From contig NZ_PYMH01000007.1 in assembly GCF_003025555.1 (NCBI RefSeq), positions 124,001 through 188,000 of the forward strand: a DNA stretch of 64,000 nt, read 5' to 3'. The notes below the pieces were generated by a model that did no database searches, was not told the DNA's origin, and was given only the letters and a program-made list of their open reading frames with translations. Positions within the stretch are counted from its first letter, which is position 1; the number at the start of each line of letters is the position of its first letter. Both the position numbers and the translations under genes were made by a program. The DNA is from Photobacterium lutimaris (lineage in GTDB: Bacteria > Pseudomonadota > Gammaproteobacteria > Enterobacterales > Vibrionaceae). This document shows, piece after piece, positions 1 to 8,660 of this stretch.

Positions 1-414
1 CTGCCGGAGATTGTTAAACAGCGGTTTGGCCACCAGGATTCATCCCCAGAGTTATCGGCGGAGGCGACGCTGCTGCCCTTTGAATCGACTATTGAGCAGC
101 TGCATTTGCCCCATACCAGCCTCAACCGAGAGGATACTGGCTGGTTGGCTCGCCCGCGGGTGGGGCTGCCGGCCGAGCAATTGATCAGCCACTGGCAACT
201 CTTGTCGGGGACGGCGGTTAGCCATGAGGTGGTTGGTAAGCTTAAGCCGACCCTGCCACTGCCAATCAGTGTCGAGATCTGGCTTGTGGATCAGGAAGAG
301 CCAGTCAGGGTCACGGTCTACCAGCAGCCGCAATTCTGGTTATTGCAAAACTGGCAGGGCGAATGGCTGGCGGTGTCAGTGGAAGAAGCCTATTTGTTTC
401 CGCCGGTGTTATAG
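1..414 (+). CDS. C-terminal part of an unidentified protein (5' end outside window)
   Basis: The frame is open from the first base of the window to a TAG stop at 412-414, giving 137 visible residues. I do not recognise the family. The visible part has no signal peptide, membrane segment or cysteine motif; the last 60 residues alternate hydrophobic and polar residues and are rich in Trp, Val and Pro, as in a compact beta-rich domain. It ends 37 bp before mutM on the same strand with no terminator between, so the two may be co-transcribed. The true start lies to the left of the window. Confidence 0.6.
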   Translation: MPEIVKQRFGHQDSSPELSAEATLLPFESTIEQLHLPHTSLNREDTGWLARPRVGLPAEQLISHWQLLSGTAVSHEVVGKLKPTLPLPISVEIWLVDQEEPVRVTVYQQPQFWLLQNWQGEWLAVSVEEAYLFPPVL

Positions 415-451
415 TTGACGTCATAATAATATCGCCAAGATAGAGAACGTC

Positions 452-1261
452 ATGCCTGAATTACCTGAAGTTGAAGTGAGCCGGATGGGGATTTCGCCCC
501 ATGTTACCAATCAGACCGTCACCAAAATTATTGTACGCAACCCCAAGTTGCGCTGGCCGGTGCCGGAAGAGATCTGTCAAATTGAAGGGCAGGTGATCCG
601 CCGGGTAACCCGCCGTGCCAAGTACCTGATGCTCGAGACCGACGCCGGTTATGCCATTATCCACTTGGGGATGTCGGGCAGTTTGCGGGTTCTGCCGTCT
701 GGGATACCACCGGAAAAACATGACCATGTCGACCTTTGCCTGTCGAGCGGTGAAGTCTTGCGCTATAACGACCCACGACGCTTTGGGGCTTGGTTGTGGC
801 AGTCCGGAGAGGATGTGCATTCGGTCTTGGCTAAATTGGGCCCAGAGCCGTTGAGCGAGGCTTTTACGGTGGATTACCTGCAAGAAAAAGCCAAGGGCAA
901 ACGTACTGCGGTTAAGCAATTTATCATGGATAACCACGTTGTTGTTGGTGTCGGTAATATTTATGCCAATGAGTCGCTGTTTGCTGCGGGGATCCACCCC
1001 AAGCGTGAGGCCGGTAAAATTTCTGCCCAGCGACTAGGCTTGCTGGTCGATGAAATCAAATCGGTGTTGGCCTTTGCCATCAAACAGGGCGGTACCACCT
1101 TAAAAGATTTCAAGAATGCCGATGGCAAACCGGGTTACTTTGCCCAGGAGCTTCAGGTTTATGGCAAGGGTGGAGAGCCCTGCCCACGCTGTGATAAGCC
1201 CCTTAGCGAAGTGAAAATTGGCCAGCGGACCACGGTGTATTGCAGTGATTGCCAGAAATAG
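452..1261 (+). CDS. mutM: Formamidopyrimidine-DNA glycosylase (Fpg/MutM)
   Basis: Base-excision repair enzyme that removes 8-oxoguanine and formamidopyrimidines and then cleaves the abasic site. The 269 residues match the usual family length. The N-terminus MPELPEVEV carries the catalytic Pro2 and Glu3 (after Met removal), Lys57 is the conserved DNA-contacting lysine, and the end is a four-cysteine zinc finger (C244, C247, C264, C267). The ATG start is fixed because Pro must become residue 1. In Vibrio, as here, mutM lies close to coaD and the LPS inner-core genes. Confidence 0.97.
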   Translation: MPELPEVEVSRMGISPHVTNQTVTKIIVRNPKLRWPVPEEICQIEGQVIRRVTRRAKYLMLETDAGYAIIHLGMSGSLRVLPSGIPPEKHDHVDLCLSSGEVLRYNDPRRFGAWLWQSGEDVHSVLAKLGPEPLSEAFTVDYLQEKAKGKRTAVKQFIMDNHVVVGVGNIYANESLFAAGIHPKREAGKISAQRLGLLVDEIKSVLAFAIKQGGTTLKDFKNADGKPGYFAQELQVYGKGGEPCPRCDKPLSEVKIGQRTTVYCSDCQK

Positions 1262-1396
1262 TGAGACGTTTAACTTGTTCCCCCCTCCGAGGTTGTTTCA
1301 ATAGGGCTGAACATCAGTGTCAATAATATTGATCCGGCTTTAGCCTGGTGACTCTAGCCCTGTTAACACGCGGGTGCTATGATTTCGCCACACACT

Positions 1397-1417
1397 GTTA
1401 TACTAAGTATGTATAAC
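1397..1417. promoter_or_regulatory. Operator-like inverted repeat before the epimerase gene
   Basis: GTTATAC (1397-1403) and GTATAAC (1411-1417) form perfect 7-bp arms around a 7-base spacer. The repeat contains a TATACT sequence that could serve as a -10 box and sits 14 bases before the AAGG ribosome-binding site of the gene starting at 1439. The protein that would bind it is unknown. Confidence 0.35.
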
Positions 1418-1438
1418 GAGTACAGTTTTGTAAGGTCT

Positions 1439-2452
1439 ATGCAGATGACGAAGTATTTGGTTACCGGTGCCGCCGGCTTTATCGGAAGTGCCGTGGTAGA
1501 GCGGCTTTGTGCCATGGGACATGAGGTGGTCGGGATTGATAACCTCAATGACTATTATGAGGTGTCGCTCAAAGAAGCCCGGCTAGTCAGGGCTGCCCAT
1601 CCGCACTTCACTTTCATTGCCTTGGATCTGGCTGACCGTGACGGTATGGCCAATCTGTTTGCCGAGCAGAAGTTTGATCGGGTGATCCACCTTGCGGCTC
1701 AGGCTGGTGTGCGTTACTCGATTGATAACCCGATGGCGTATGCTGATAGTAACCTGGTGGGGCATTTGGCGATCCTTGAAGGCTGCCGCCATCATAATAT
1801 TGAGCATTTGGTGTATGCTTCTTCCAGCTCTGTCTACGGTCTTAACCAGAAAATGCCGTTCGATACTGCGGATAGTGTCGATCACCCAATTTCCCTGTAT
1901 GCCGCCACCAAGAAATCGAATGAGCTGATGGCTCACACCTATTCGCATCTCTATGGCGTGCCGACGACAGGCCTGCGCTTTTTCACCGTTTATGGTCCTT
2001 GGGGCCGCCCTGATATGGCATTGTTCAAGTTTACCAATGCGATTATCGAAGGGCGTGAAATCGACGTGTACAACAACGGTGATATGCGCCGTGATTTCAC
2101 CTACATCGATGATATCGTTGAAGGGATTATCCGAATTCAGGCTGTGATCCCTGACAAAACACCAGACTGGACGGTAGAAGCCGGTACACCGGCAACCAGC
2201 TCGGCACCATACCGTGTGTATAACATCGGCCATGGTAGTCCGGTAAAGCTGATGGACTACATCGAAGCACTGGAAGAGGCGCTGGGTATCGAAGCGAAGA
2301 AGAACTTCATGCCGATGCAGCCAGGCGATGTCTATGCTACCTATGCGGATACGAAAGATTTGTTCGACGCGACGGGCTACAAGCCGGAAGTAAAGGTCAA
2401 GGAAGGTGTAAAAGCCTTTGTTGATTGGTACCGTGATTACTACCAGCGTTGA
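1439..2452 (+). CDS. NAD-dependent UDP-sugar epimerase (UDP-glucuronate 4-epimerase type)
   Basis: Extended short-chain dehydrogenase/reductase that epimerises a nucleotide sugar, most likely UDP-glucuronate to UDP-galacturonate, for surface polysaccharide synthesis. The Rossmann motif GAAGFIGS is at about residues 9-16 and the catalytic YAATKK (YxxxK) near residue 154. The 337-residue length and the GIDNLNDYYEVSLKEARL-type N-terminal signature are typical of CapI/LspL-like proteins. An ATG at 1379 would add 20 unlikely residues; the ATG at 1439 has AAGG 5 bases upstream and begins MQMTKYLVTGAAG, so I chose it. The gene stands alone and ends at a bidirectional terminator facing coaD. Substrate is inferred from the subfamily only. 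Confidence 0.88.
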   Translation: MQMTKYLVTGAAGFIGSAVVERLCAMGHEVVGIDNLNDYYEVSLKEARLVRAAHPHFTFIALDLADRDGMANLFAEQKFDRVIHLAAQAGVRYSIDNPMAYADSNLVGHLAILEGCRHHNIEHLVYASSSSVYGLNQKMPFDTADSVDHPISLYAATKKSNELMAHTYSHLYGVPTTGLRFFTVYGPWGRPDMALFKFTNAIIEGREIDVYNNGDMRRDFTYIDDIVEGIIRIQAVIPDKTPDWTVEAGTPATSSAPYRVYNIGHGSPVKLMDYIEALEEALGIEAKKNFMPMQPGDVYATYADTKDLFDATGYKPEVKVKEGVKAFVDWYRDYYQR

Positions 2453-2499
2453 TGGTTCCCTTCACCTAGGGCGGTGAGGCAATCAACAAGACAAACAAT

Positions 2500-2539
2500 G
2501 ACAAAAAAGAAGGAGGCGATTGCCTCCTTCTTTTTTGTC
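2500..2539. terminator. Bidirectional terminator between the epimerase gene and coaD
   Basis: A perfect 18-bp inverted repeat (2500-2517 and 2522-2539, loop GATT) has A-runs on one arm and T-runs on the other, so it can end transcription from both converging genes. Confidence 0.9.
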
Positions 2540-2546
2540 GGCAAGA

Positions 2547-3044
<498 letters not shown>

Positions 3045-3058
3045 TCAGAAAATCAAAA

Positions 3059-4096
3059 TTAAGAAATAAGTTGGTCTAGGATGGCGGTGACATCATCCAG
3101 CTGGATGTCTTGCATCAGGGTTTCGCCCTTGGCCCGTGCGCCCCATGGCAGTTCAGCCGCCGGCTTACCGTGTTGTTGCTCAGCATGTTGTTCGTAGGCG
3201 CTAGCGACATATTGTAGGCTGTTGTAAGGACCGGTTCGCTTCGGGTTACTGTGGGCATACAGGCCAATAACCGGGGTGCCCTGGGTCGTTGCCAAATGAG
3301 CCGGACCGGTATCCGGGGCGACGACGACATTGGCGGCACCCAGTAGGGCAGTCAGTTGTTTGAGGCTGGTTTTGCCGATCAGGTTTACCGGCGTATGCTG
3401 GCAGTGATGACTTATTGCCTCACCCAAGGCGACTTCGCGCGGGGCTGGCGAGCCACACAGCATGACCTGTATCCCTTTTTCTGCGGCGTAATCGGCAAGC
3501 TGAGCGTAGCGCTCGGTCAGCCAGTTACGCTCATCCTTGCTCGCGGCTGGCGAGATGATAAGAGTAGGCCTGCCGTTGATTTGCTGCTTGGCAAAGGCTT
3601 TGTCTTCCTCGCTCAGTGGAATGTTCCAGTGAGGGGCCTCGAAAGGGACGCCAAGGTAGCGGGCAAAGTCGGCAAAGTTATCCAGTACATGGAAACTTTC
3701 GGTATGCGGCAAGTGACGGTTGGTGAACAGCCACTGACCTTCTTTGGTACGGTTTTTGCCAAAGCCGATGCGGTATCTCGCCTTGATCCCGAGTGACAGG
3801 GCACTGGCGCGAAGGGCGGCCTGCATGTGCAGCAGGGCATCAAACTTTTGCCCCTTGAGCGCTTGCCATACCGCTTTCATACCGGCCCATCCGGCTTTCT
3901 TGTCAAATACCACAACCTTGATGCCGGGCAGATCGCCGATCAGCTGGGCTTCGATTTTCCCACTAACCCAAGTGATCTCGGTTGACGGCCAATGGGCCTG
4001 GATAGCCTGCACGACAGAAATAGCGTGGCAGACATCGCCGATGGCAGATAGCCTAAGAATACAAATTGAGCGTGGCGGGGTGGTAAATAACGCCAT
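3059..4096 (-). CDS. opsX: Glycosyltransferase family 9, LPS heptosyltransferase I (OpsX type)
   Basis: GT-B fold heptosyltransferase expected to add the first L,D-heptose to the phosphorylated Kdo of the LPS inner core at the inner face of the cytoplasmic membrane. The N-terminus ICILRLSAIGDVCHAI is the family 9 signature, and the C-terminal half carries the donor-binding motif VVAPDTGPAHLATT. The ATG start has AGGAC before it. The divergent neighbour is Kdo kinase, which is the pairing known from Haemophilus influenzae, where OpsX acts on a single phosphorylated Kdo; that context supports OpsX rather than a WaaF-like enzyme. The exact acceptor is inferred. Confidence 0.8.
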   Translation of the reverse strand: MALFTTPPRSICILRLSAIGDVCHAISVVQAIQAHWPSTEITWVSGKIEAQLIGDLPGIKVVVFDKKAGWAGMKAVWQALKGQKFDALLHMQAALRASALSLGIKARYRIGFGKNRTKEGQWLFTNRHLPHTESFHVLDNFADFARYLGVPFEAPHWNIPLSEEDKAFAKQQINGRPTLIISPAASKDERNWLTERYAQLADYAAEKGIQVMLCGSPAPREVALGEAISHHCQHTPVNLIGKTSLKQLTALLGAANVVVAPDTGPAHLATTQGTPVIGLYAHSNPKRTGPYNSLQYVASAYEQHAEQQHGKPAAELPWGARAKGETLMQDIQLDDVTAILDQLIS

Positions 4097-4187
4097 GACA
4101 AAGTCCTGTTAATCAATCAGAGATGAAATTATGCAGTTCAGGTAAGTGATTGTAAAATACTCTGTCCCTTAAGCTTGGAGATAAAGC

Positions 4188-4892
4188 GTGCAAGAAATAG
4201 CAAGCAGTAACCAGAGGATCTGGTTTGCCCCTGAATTATTGGCTGAAGATCCGCAGCAATGCTTTGAACCGGCTTTCTGGCAGCAGCACAACTTGGTCAT
4301 TGGCTCGGCTCAGGGCCGCGGGACAACATGGTTTGTCAAAGGCCAGCACCTAGAGATGGCACTGCGCCATTATCGCCGCGGCGGCTTGTTCGGTAAATTG
4401 GTCGAGGATGCCTATTGGTTTACCGGATGGGAGAAAACCCGCAGTGCCGAGGAGTTTCTACTGCTTGATAAGTTAGCCCGTGGCGGGGTCAGGGTGCCGC
4501 GTCCGGTTGCCGCCCGTGCGATCAGACAAGGTTTGACCTACCGTGCCGATCTATTAGTAGAAAAAGTGCCTGACGCAAAAGACTTAGTCGCGCTGTTGGA
4601 GCATGCGGCCTTGCCGGAACAAAATTGGCGGGCGATCGGGGCGATGGTCAGAAAAATGCACGAGCTTCAGGTTTGCCATACCGATCTCAACAGCCACAAT
4701 ATCTTGCTGGATAGCCAGCAGCAGATTTGGCTGATTGATTTTGACAAGTGCTATGAAAAAGAGGGTGAGGGCTGGAAAGAAGATAACCTGTCCCGCCTGC
4801 ACCGCTCTTTTGTCAAAGAGCAGGGCAAACGGGGGATCAAGTTTGAATCGCAATGCTGGCAATGGCTATTGAGCGGCTACCAGGCTGATTGA
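4188..4892 (+). CDS. kdkA: 3-deoxy-D-manno-octulosonic acid (Kdo) kinase
   Basis: ATP-dependent kinase that phosphorylates the Kdo residue attached to lipid A. The 234 residues have a protein-kinase-like core: HTDLNSHN (164-171, catalytic Asp166 and Asn171-type residues) and LIDFDKC (182-188, metal-binding Asp). The start is a GTG at 4188 with GGAG 7 bases upstream. It is divergent from opsX and converges with waaA (15 bp between stops), so three successive inner-core steps (WaaA, KdkA, OpsX) are encoded side by side. Confidence 0.92.
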   Translation: MQEIASSNQRIWFAPELLAEDPQQCFEPAFWQQHNLVIGSAQGRGTTWFVKGQHLEMALRHYRRGGLFGKLVEDAYWFTGWEKTRSAEEFLLLDKLARGGVRVPRPVAARAIRQGLTYRADLLVEKVPDAKDLVALLEHAALPEQNWRAIGAMVRKMHELQVCHTDLNSHNILLDSQQQIWLIDFDKCYEKEGEGWKEDNLSRLHRSFVKEQGKRGIKFESQCWQWLLSGYQAD

Positions 4893-4907
4893 TTTTTACC
4901 AATGACT

Positions 4908-6197
4908 CTAACTGTTGCTTGATAGTTGTTGCTCGATCACTGCCAGTGTTTTGGCCACCGCGCCTTGGTTTTGCCGCACCACCGCCACAGCAGCGTCGCC
5001 CATCCGGCGACATTGCGCTGGGTCGGATAATAGCGCGGTTAGGCGATTGCCAATCTGCTCTGCGTTATCGCAAACCTCCAATGCGCCAGCCGTTTTGAGT
5101 TGCTGGGTAATGTCGGTAAAGTTGTAGTAGCTCGGTCCGGTCAGTACGGGTTTGGCCAAGGCGGCGGGTTCAAGCATATTGTGGCCGCCGACTTTGTCGC
5201 CGATCAAACTGCCGCACATGACGGTAACATCGGCGGCTCCCATCAACAGCAACATCTCTCCCATGGTATCGGCCAGATACACATCGGTCGTGTCATCGAC
5301 GTTTTGTGCTGAAGTGCGGCGAACACAGTTTAGCTGCTGTGACAGGCACAGCTGAGCAACGCTGTCGAAGCGCTCAGGATGGCGCGGTACCAGTATCAGT
5401 AGGCACTCCGGGTGGTGTTGTTTGACGGCCTTGAACGCCTCGAGGATTTGCTCGTCTTCCCCCTTGTGGGTGCTGGCGGCAATCCATACCGGTCGCATTT
5501 CCCCCAGTCGCTGGCGAAGTTGCTGGGACTGCTCAAGCAGGGCGGGCTCAATTTGGATGTCGAATTTGACCGAGCCAGTGACGCTCAGGCGGTTTGTTGG
5601 GATCCCCAAGCCAGCAAAGCGCTCGGCATCGTCTTGATGCAGGCACAGCAAGTGGCTGAGGTTGGGCGCTATCATATTGAATACCGGTTTGAATTTGGCG
5701 TACCGCTTGGCTGAGCGCGCCGATAGGCGGGCGTTCATCACAATCACTGGGATCCCTGCGTTGTGTACGGTGGTGAGGGTATTGGGCCATAATTCGGTTT
5801 CCATGATCAGCATGGCCGATGGGCGAACCGTTCGGATAAACCCTCTGACACACCATGCAAAATCAATCGGCATGTAGCGGTGCTCGACCAAATTACCTAG
5901 CTTAATGATTTGCTCAGCGCCGGTGCTGGTGGTCGTGGTGACGACGATAGTGTGTTCCGGACTCTGGGCTTTGATGGCCTTGATAACCGGAATAGCGGCA
6001 ATCGACTCACCGACAGAGACCGTATGGATCCAAATGGGGCGGGTGCCTTTTGTCTCCGGCAGAGCTGGCGTAAAGCCGAAATGCTCTTTCCAGCGCGGGC
6101 CGAAGCTGGGCTTGTTGGGCCGGCGGCGGTAGAGGCCAAACAATAGCAATGGAGATGCCGTTGCCAGCAGCAAAGTGTACAGGGCTCGGATAAACAT
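4908..6197 (-). CDS. waaA: 3-deoxy-D-manno-octulosonic acid transferase (Kdo transferase)
   Basis: Transfers Kdo from CMP-Kdo to lipid IVA at the inner face of the inner membrane. The 429 residues match the family. A hydrophobic N-terminal anchor (about residues 4-20) precedes the conserved SVGESIA segment and METELWPN motif of the GT-B acceptor half; the C-terminal half contains the donor-binding stretch with [25 protein letters not shown] box on the minus strand at 6229-6234 lies 32 bases before the start. Because kdkA is adjacent, this enzyme is more likely monofunctional (one Kdo) than bifunctional, an inference from Haemophilus and Vibrio. Confidence 0.95.
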   Translation of the reverse strand: MFIRALYTLLLATASPLLLFGLYRRRPNKPSFGPRWKEHFGFTPALPETKGTRPIWIHTVSVGESIAAIPVIKAIKAQSPEHTIVVTTTTSTGAEQIIKLGNLVEHRYMPIDFAWCVRGFIRTVRPSAMLIMETELWPNTLTTVHNAGIPVIVMNARLSARSAKRYAKFKPVFNMIAPNLSHLLCLHQDDAERFAGLGIPTNRLSVTGSVKFDIQIEPALLEQSQQLRQRLGEMRPVWIAASTHKGEDEQILEAFKAVKQHHPECLLILVPRHPERFDSVAQLCLSQQLNCVRRTSAQNVDDTTDVYLADTMGEMLLLMGAADVTVMCGSLIGDKVGGHNMLEPAALAKPVLTGPSYYNFTDITQQLKTAGALEVCDNAEQIGNRLTALLSDPAQCRRMGDAAVAVVRQNQGAVAKTLAVIEQQLSSNS

Positions 6198-6218
6198 ACA
6201 ATAGGTTATGGCTTTGGG

Positions 6219-6254
6219 TTATCGGCTCATTATAACGCTATCTTGTGCCGATAA
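6219..6254. promoter_or_regulatory. Inverted repeat around the waaA promoter
   Basis: TTATCGGC (6219-6226) and GCCGATAA (6247-6254) are perfect 8-bp arms flanking the minus-strand TATAAT box (6229-6234) of waaA in the divergent waaA/glycosyltransferase region. The geometry fits a repressor site or a cruciform, but no known regulator consensus is recognised. Confidence 0.35.
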
Positions 6255-6337
6255 CAGGCAGGGAAATTTCCCAATACCGCTTATGATTGCGATAGAATGC
6301 ACAGTAATTTTTGTAAATTGACGCCGAGGGTGGAGCC

Positions 6338-7393
6338 GTGAGCCAGCCGTGCAAACGCTATTTGATGTATGTTGCCCAGAACTATTCCTATGCCATGCTG
6401 CGCCCGCTGCAAGCGGCGATCCGTGAGCAGGGCGGCGAAGTTTGCTGGTTTATAGAAGGGAATGAAGCAGATCCTAGCTATATCAAAGCAGACGAAGTGT
6501 TACTGACGTCGATTGAGGCGGTAAAAGCCTGGCGGCCAGATGCTGTTTTTGTACCTGGTAATGTGGTTCCTAGTTTTATTCCGGGTATCAAGGTCGGCGT
6601 TTTCCATGGCTTTAACTCTGGAAAAAGAGCTCGTAATGGCCACTTTCAGATTAGAGGGTGCTTTGATTTGTATTGTACTCAGGGGCCAAACACGACCGAG
6701 CGCTTCGAACAGTTGGCAGCAGAGCATGGCTACTTCCGGATTGCCCAAACAGGGTGGCCGGCGTTGGATCCGTTGTTTTCACCCATCATTGATAATCCTT
6801 ATAAAGCTGCTGACGACGAACGGCCGACAATACTCATGTGCTCGACCTTTTCCCGTAATTTGACTTGTGCGCCTGTTCTTTACGATAAAATTAAGGCATT
6901 GGCGGCGACGGGGAAATGGCGCTGGTTAATTCAATTCCACCCGAAAATGGATCCAGCCACTGTTGAGCAATACAAGCAACTGCAAAACGAGAATTTGCAG
7001 TTTGTCGAGACAGATAATGTGCTCCCTTTGCTGCAAGCGGCGGATGTGATGCTGTGCGATACGTCTTCGATTTTGCTAATGTTTTTATTGCAGCGCAAAC
7101 CGGTAGTAACATTTCGTAATCAGATCCCGAGTGGACATTTATTGAATGTCACCGATGTTGAGCAGGTTGAGTCCGCTTTGGAACAAGCCTTGCAACATCC
7201 TGCGGCACTGATGACTGAAATTGAACAATACTGCCAGGAGCTTCACCCTTATATGGATGGCAACTCTAGTTTGAGAGTGCTGGACGCGGCAAATCAAATA
7301 TTGACTGATGGCAGGGCGGGGCTTAAATCCAAGCCGTTGAACTTGCTGCGTCAATTCAAGATGCGTAAAAAGTTGGGTTACTGGAAATTATAA
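6338..7393 (+). CDS. CDP-glycerol glycerophosphotransferase family protein (GT-B type)
   Basis: A 351-residue member of the family (Glyphos_transf) that in Gram-positives polymerises teichoic acid, and in Gram-negatives adds phospho-glycerol-like or sugar groups to LPS core or capsule. Recognisable pieces are GVFHGFNSGKRARNG near residue 88, a GWPALDPLF turn, LIQFHPKMD near 203, and VMLCDTSSILLMFLLQ near 236, the conserved donor-site loop. Start is GTG at 6338, with GAGGG upstream. It is divergent from waaA and followed 78 bp later by a GT4 gene. Donor and acceptor cannot be told from sequence. Confidence 0.75.
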   Translation: MSQPCKRYLMYVAQNYSYAMLRPLQAAIREQGGEVCWFIEGNEADPSYIKADEVLLTSIEAVKAWRPDAVFVPGNVVPSFIPGIKVGVFHGFNSGKRARNGHFQIRGCFDLYCTQGPNTTERFEQLAAEHGYFRIAQTGWPALDPLFSPIIDNPYKAADDERPTILMCSTFSRNLTCAPVLYDKIKALAATGKWRWLIQFHPKMDPATVEQYKQLQNENLQFVETDNVLPLLQAADVMLCDTSSILLMFLLQRKPVVTFRNQIPSGHLLNVTDVEQVESALEQALQHPAALMTEIEQYCQELHPYMDGNSSLRVLDAANQILTDGRAGLKSKPLNLLRQFKMRKKLGYWKL

Positions 7394-7471
7394 GAGCGTT
7401 ATTTTATTCAGTCGTTTGAGTGTGGTTTATGTGCCAGTGCATTCAGTATTGTATAGATATGGTAATTTGAG

Positions 7472-8575
7472 ATGAGTCAGAAAATTAGAGTTCTAGCGGT
7501 GACACACCATGGAAGAAAAAACATCAACCCTATTCGACCAGAAGCGTCTCAGATAATAGGAATGCATAAATCTGGACAGGTTGACGTCACTGTGATGTGC
7601 AATCCAGGCTCGACCTTGATCCCTTTCCTCGAAGCCGAAGGGGTCAAGGTGGTGACTGATCCTTTAGACAAGAAAGTGAACATTGATACCATTAAGGCAA
7701 TTCGCAAGTATATCACTGAAAACGACATTCAAATTCTGCACCTTTATAACAATATTGCTTGCTCGAATGGGTGTTTTGCTGCGATTGGCACAAAAGCAAA
7801 GGTCATTGCTTACCGTGGGCAGACCGGCAATATTAGTCGATTTGATCCGACGAGCTATTTAACCATGCTAAATCCTCGTTTAGATAAAATCATTTGTGTT
7901 GCCAAGGCGATTGAGGTCGACCTGCAAAACTATATCTGGGGGGATAAGAGTAAGGCTGTCACTGTTTATAAAGGTCATGATCAATCTTGGTACCAAAACC
8001 CGCCAGCTAACTTGGAACATCTCAACCTGACTGAAGATAGCTTTAAGTTATCTTTAGTGGCGAACTTAAGACCAAGAAAAGGTCTGCATGTATTGATGGA
8101 TGCGATGAAGTTATTGCCGGATGATATCAATATTGATGTTCTGCTTGTTGGTGCCGATCCTAAGTCGGAGAAAATTCAGCAAATGATAGCCCGCAGTGGG
8201 AAGCCTGCCAGGGTTCATGCCTTGGGCTATCGTGAAGATGCTCCAGAAGTGGCTGCGTCATCAGATCTCACTATTCTTCCAACGACTAAACGAGAAGGGC
8301 TATGTCGTGCGGTGCTGGAAGCAAACTCTTACGGCGTTCCTTCTATTGTGTCTGATACTGGTGGTAATGCAGAGTTGGTTGCCGATGGCGTAACCGGGAT
8401 TGTGGTTCCGCCTAGTGATGCTAAAGCTTTGGCCGATGCGATACTTAAGTTATATAACGATCGTCAGCTATGCAAGCAATACGGTATCGCTGCCAAGCAG
8501 CGGGTTATTGATAAGTTCAATGTAGAGCAGGGTGTTGAGGCAACACTGAATTGTTATAAGTCGCTATTGAGTTAA
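7472..8575 (+). CDS. Glycosyltransferase family 4 (GT-B), probable LPS core or surface sugar transferase
   Basis: Cytoplasmic retaining glycosyltransferase of 367 residues. The C-terminal domain has SLVANLRPRKGLHVLMDA followed by the E-x7-E motif within EGLCRAVLEANSYGVPSIVSD, which binds the nucleotide-sugar donor; the N-terminal half is the acceptor domain. It is in the same direction as the preceding CDP-glycerol-transferase-like gene and converges with the leftward waaL cluster. Placement beside waaA and waaL suggests addition of an outer-core sugar; the sugar is not predictable. Confidence 0.82.
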   Translation: MSQKIRVLAVTHHGRKNINPIRPEASQIIGMHKSGQVDVTVMCNPGSTLIPFLEAEGVKVVTDPLDKKVNIDTIKAIRKYITENDIQILHLYNNIACSNGCFAAIGTKAKVIAYRGQTGNISRFDPTSYLTMLNPRLDKIICVAKAIEVDLQNYIWGDKSKAVTVYKGHDQSWYQNPPANLEHLNLTEDSFKLSLVANLRPRKGLHVLMDAMKLLPDDINIDVLLVGADPKSEKIQQMIARSGKPARVHALGYREDAPEVAASSDLTILPTTKREGLCRAVLEANSYGVPSIVSDTGGNAELVADGVTGIVVPPSDAKALADAILKLYNDRQLCKQYGIAAKQRVIDKFNVEQGVEATLNCYKSLLS

Positions 8576-8603
8576 TCGCAAGAAGACTCGCAGCTGCAAA
8601 ATG

Positions 8604-8622
8604 GGGAGCGAGAGAGGCTCCC
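8604..8622. terminator. Hairpin between converging genes
   Basis: GGGAGC (8604-8609) pairs with GCTCCC (8617-8622); a T/A-rich stretch follows on the plus strand. It lies 29 bases after the GT4 stop codon and before the converging hydrolase gene, so it probably ends the GT4 transcript. Confidence 0.55.
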
Positions 8623-8660
8623 TATTTATATTGAGCTTAGTGTATATAGAGTATATTCGA

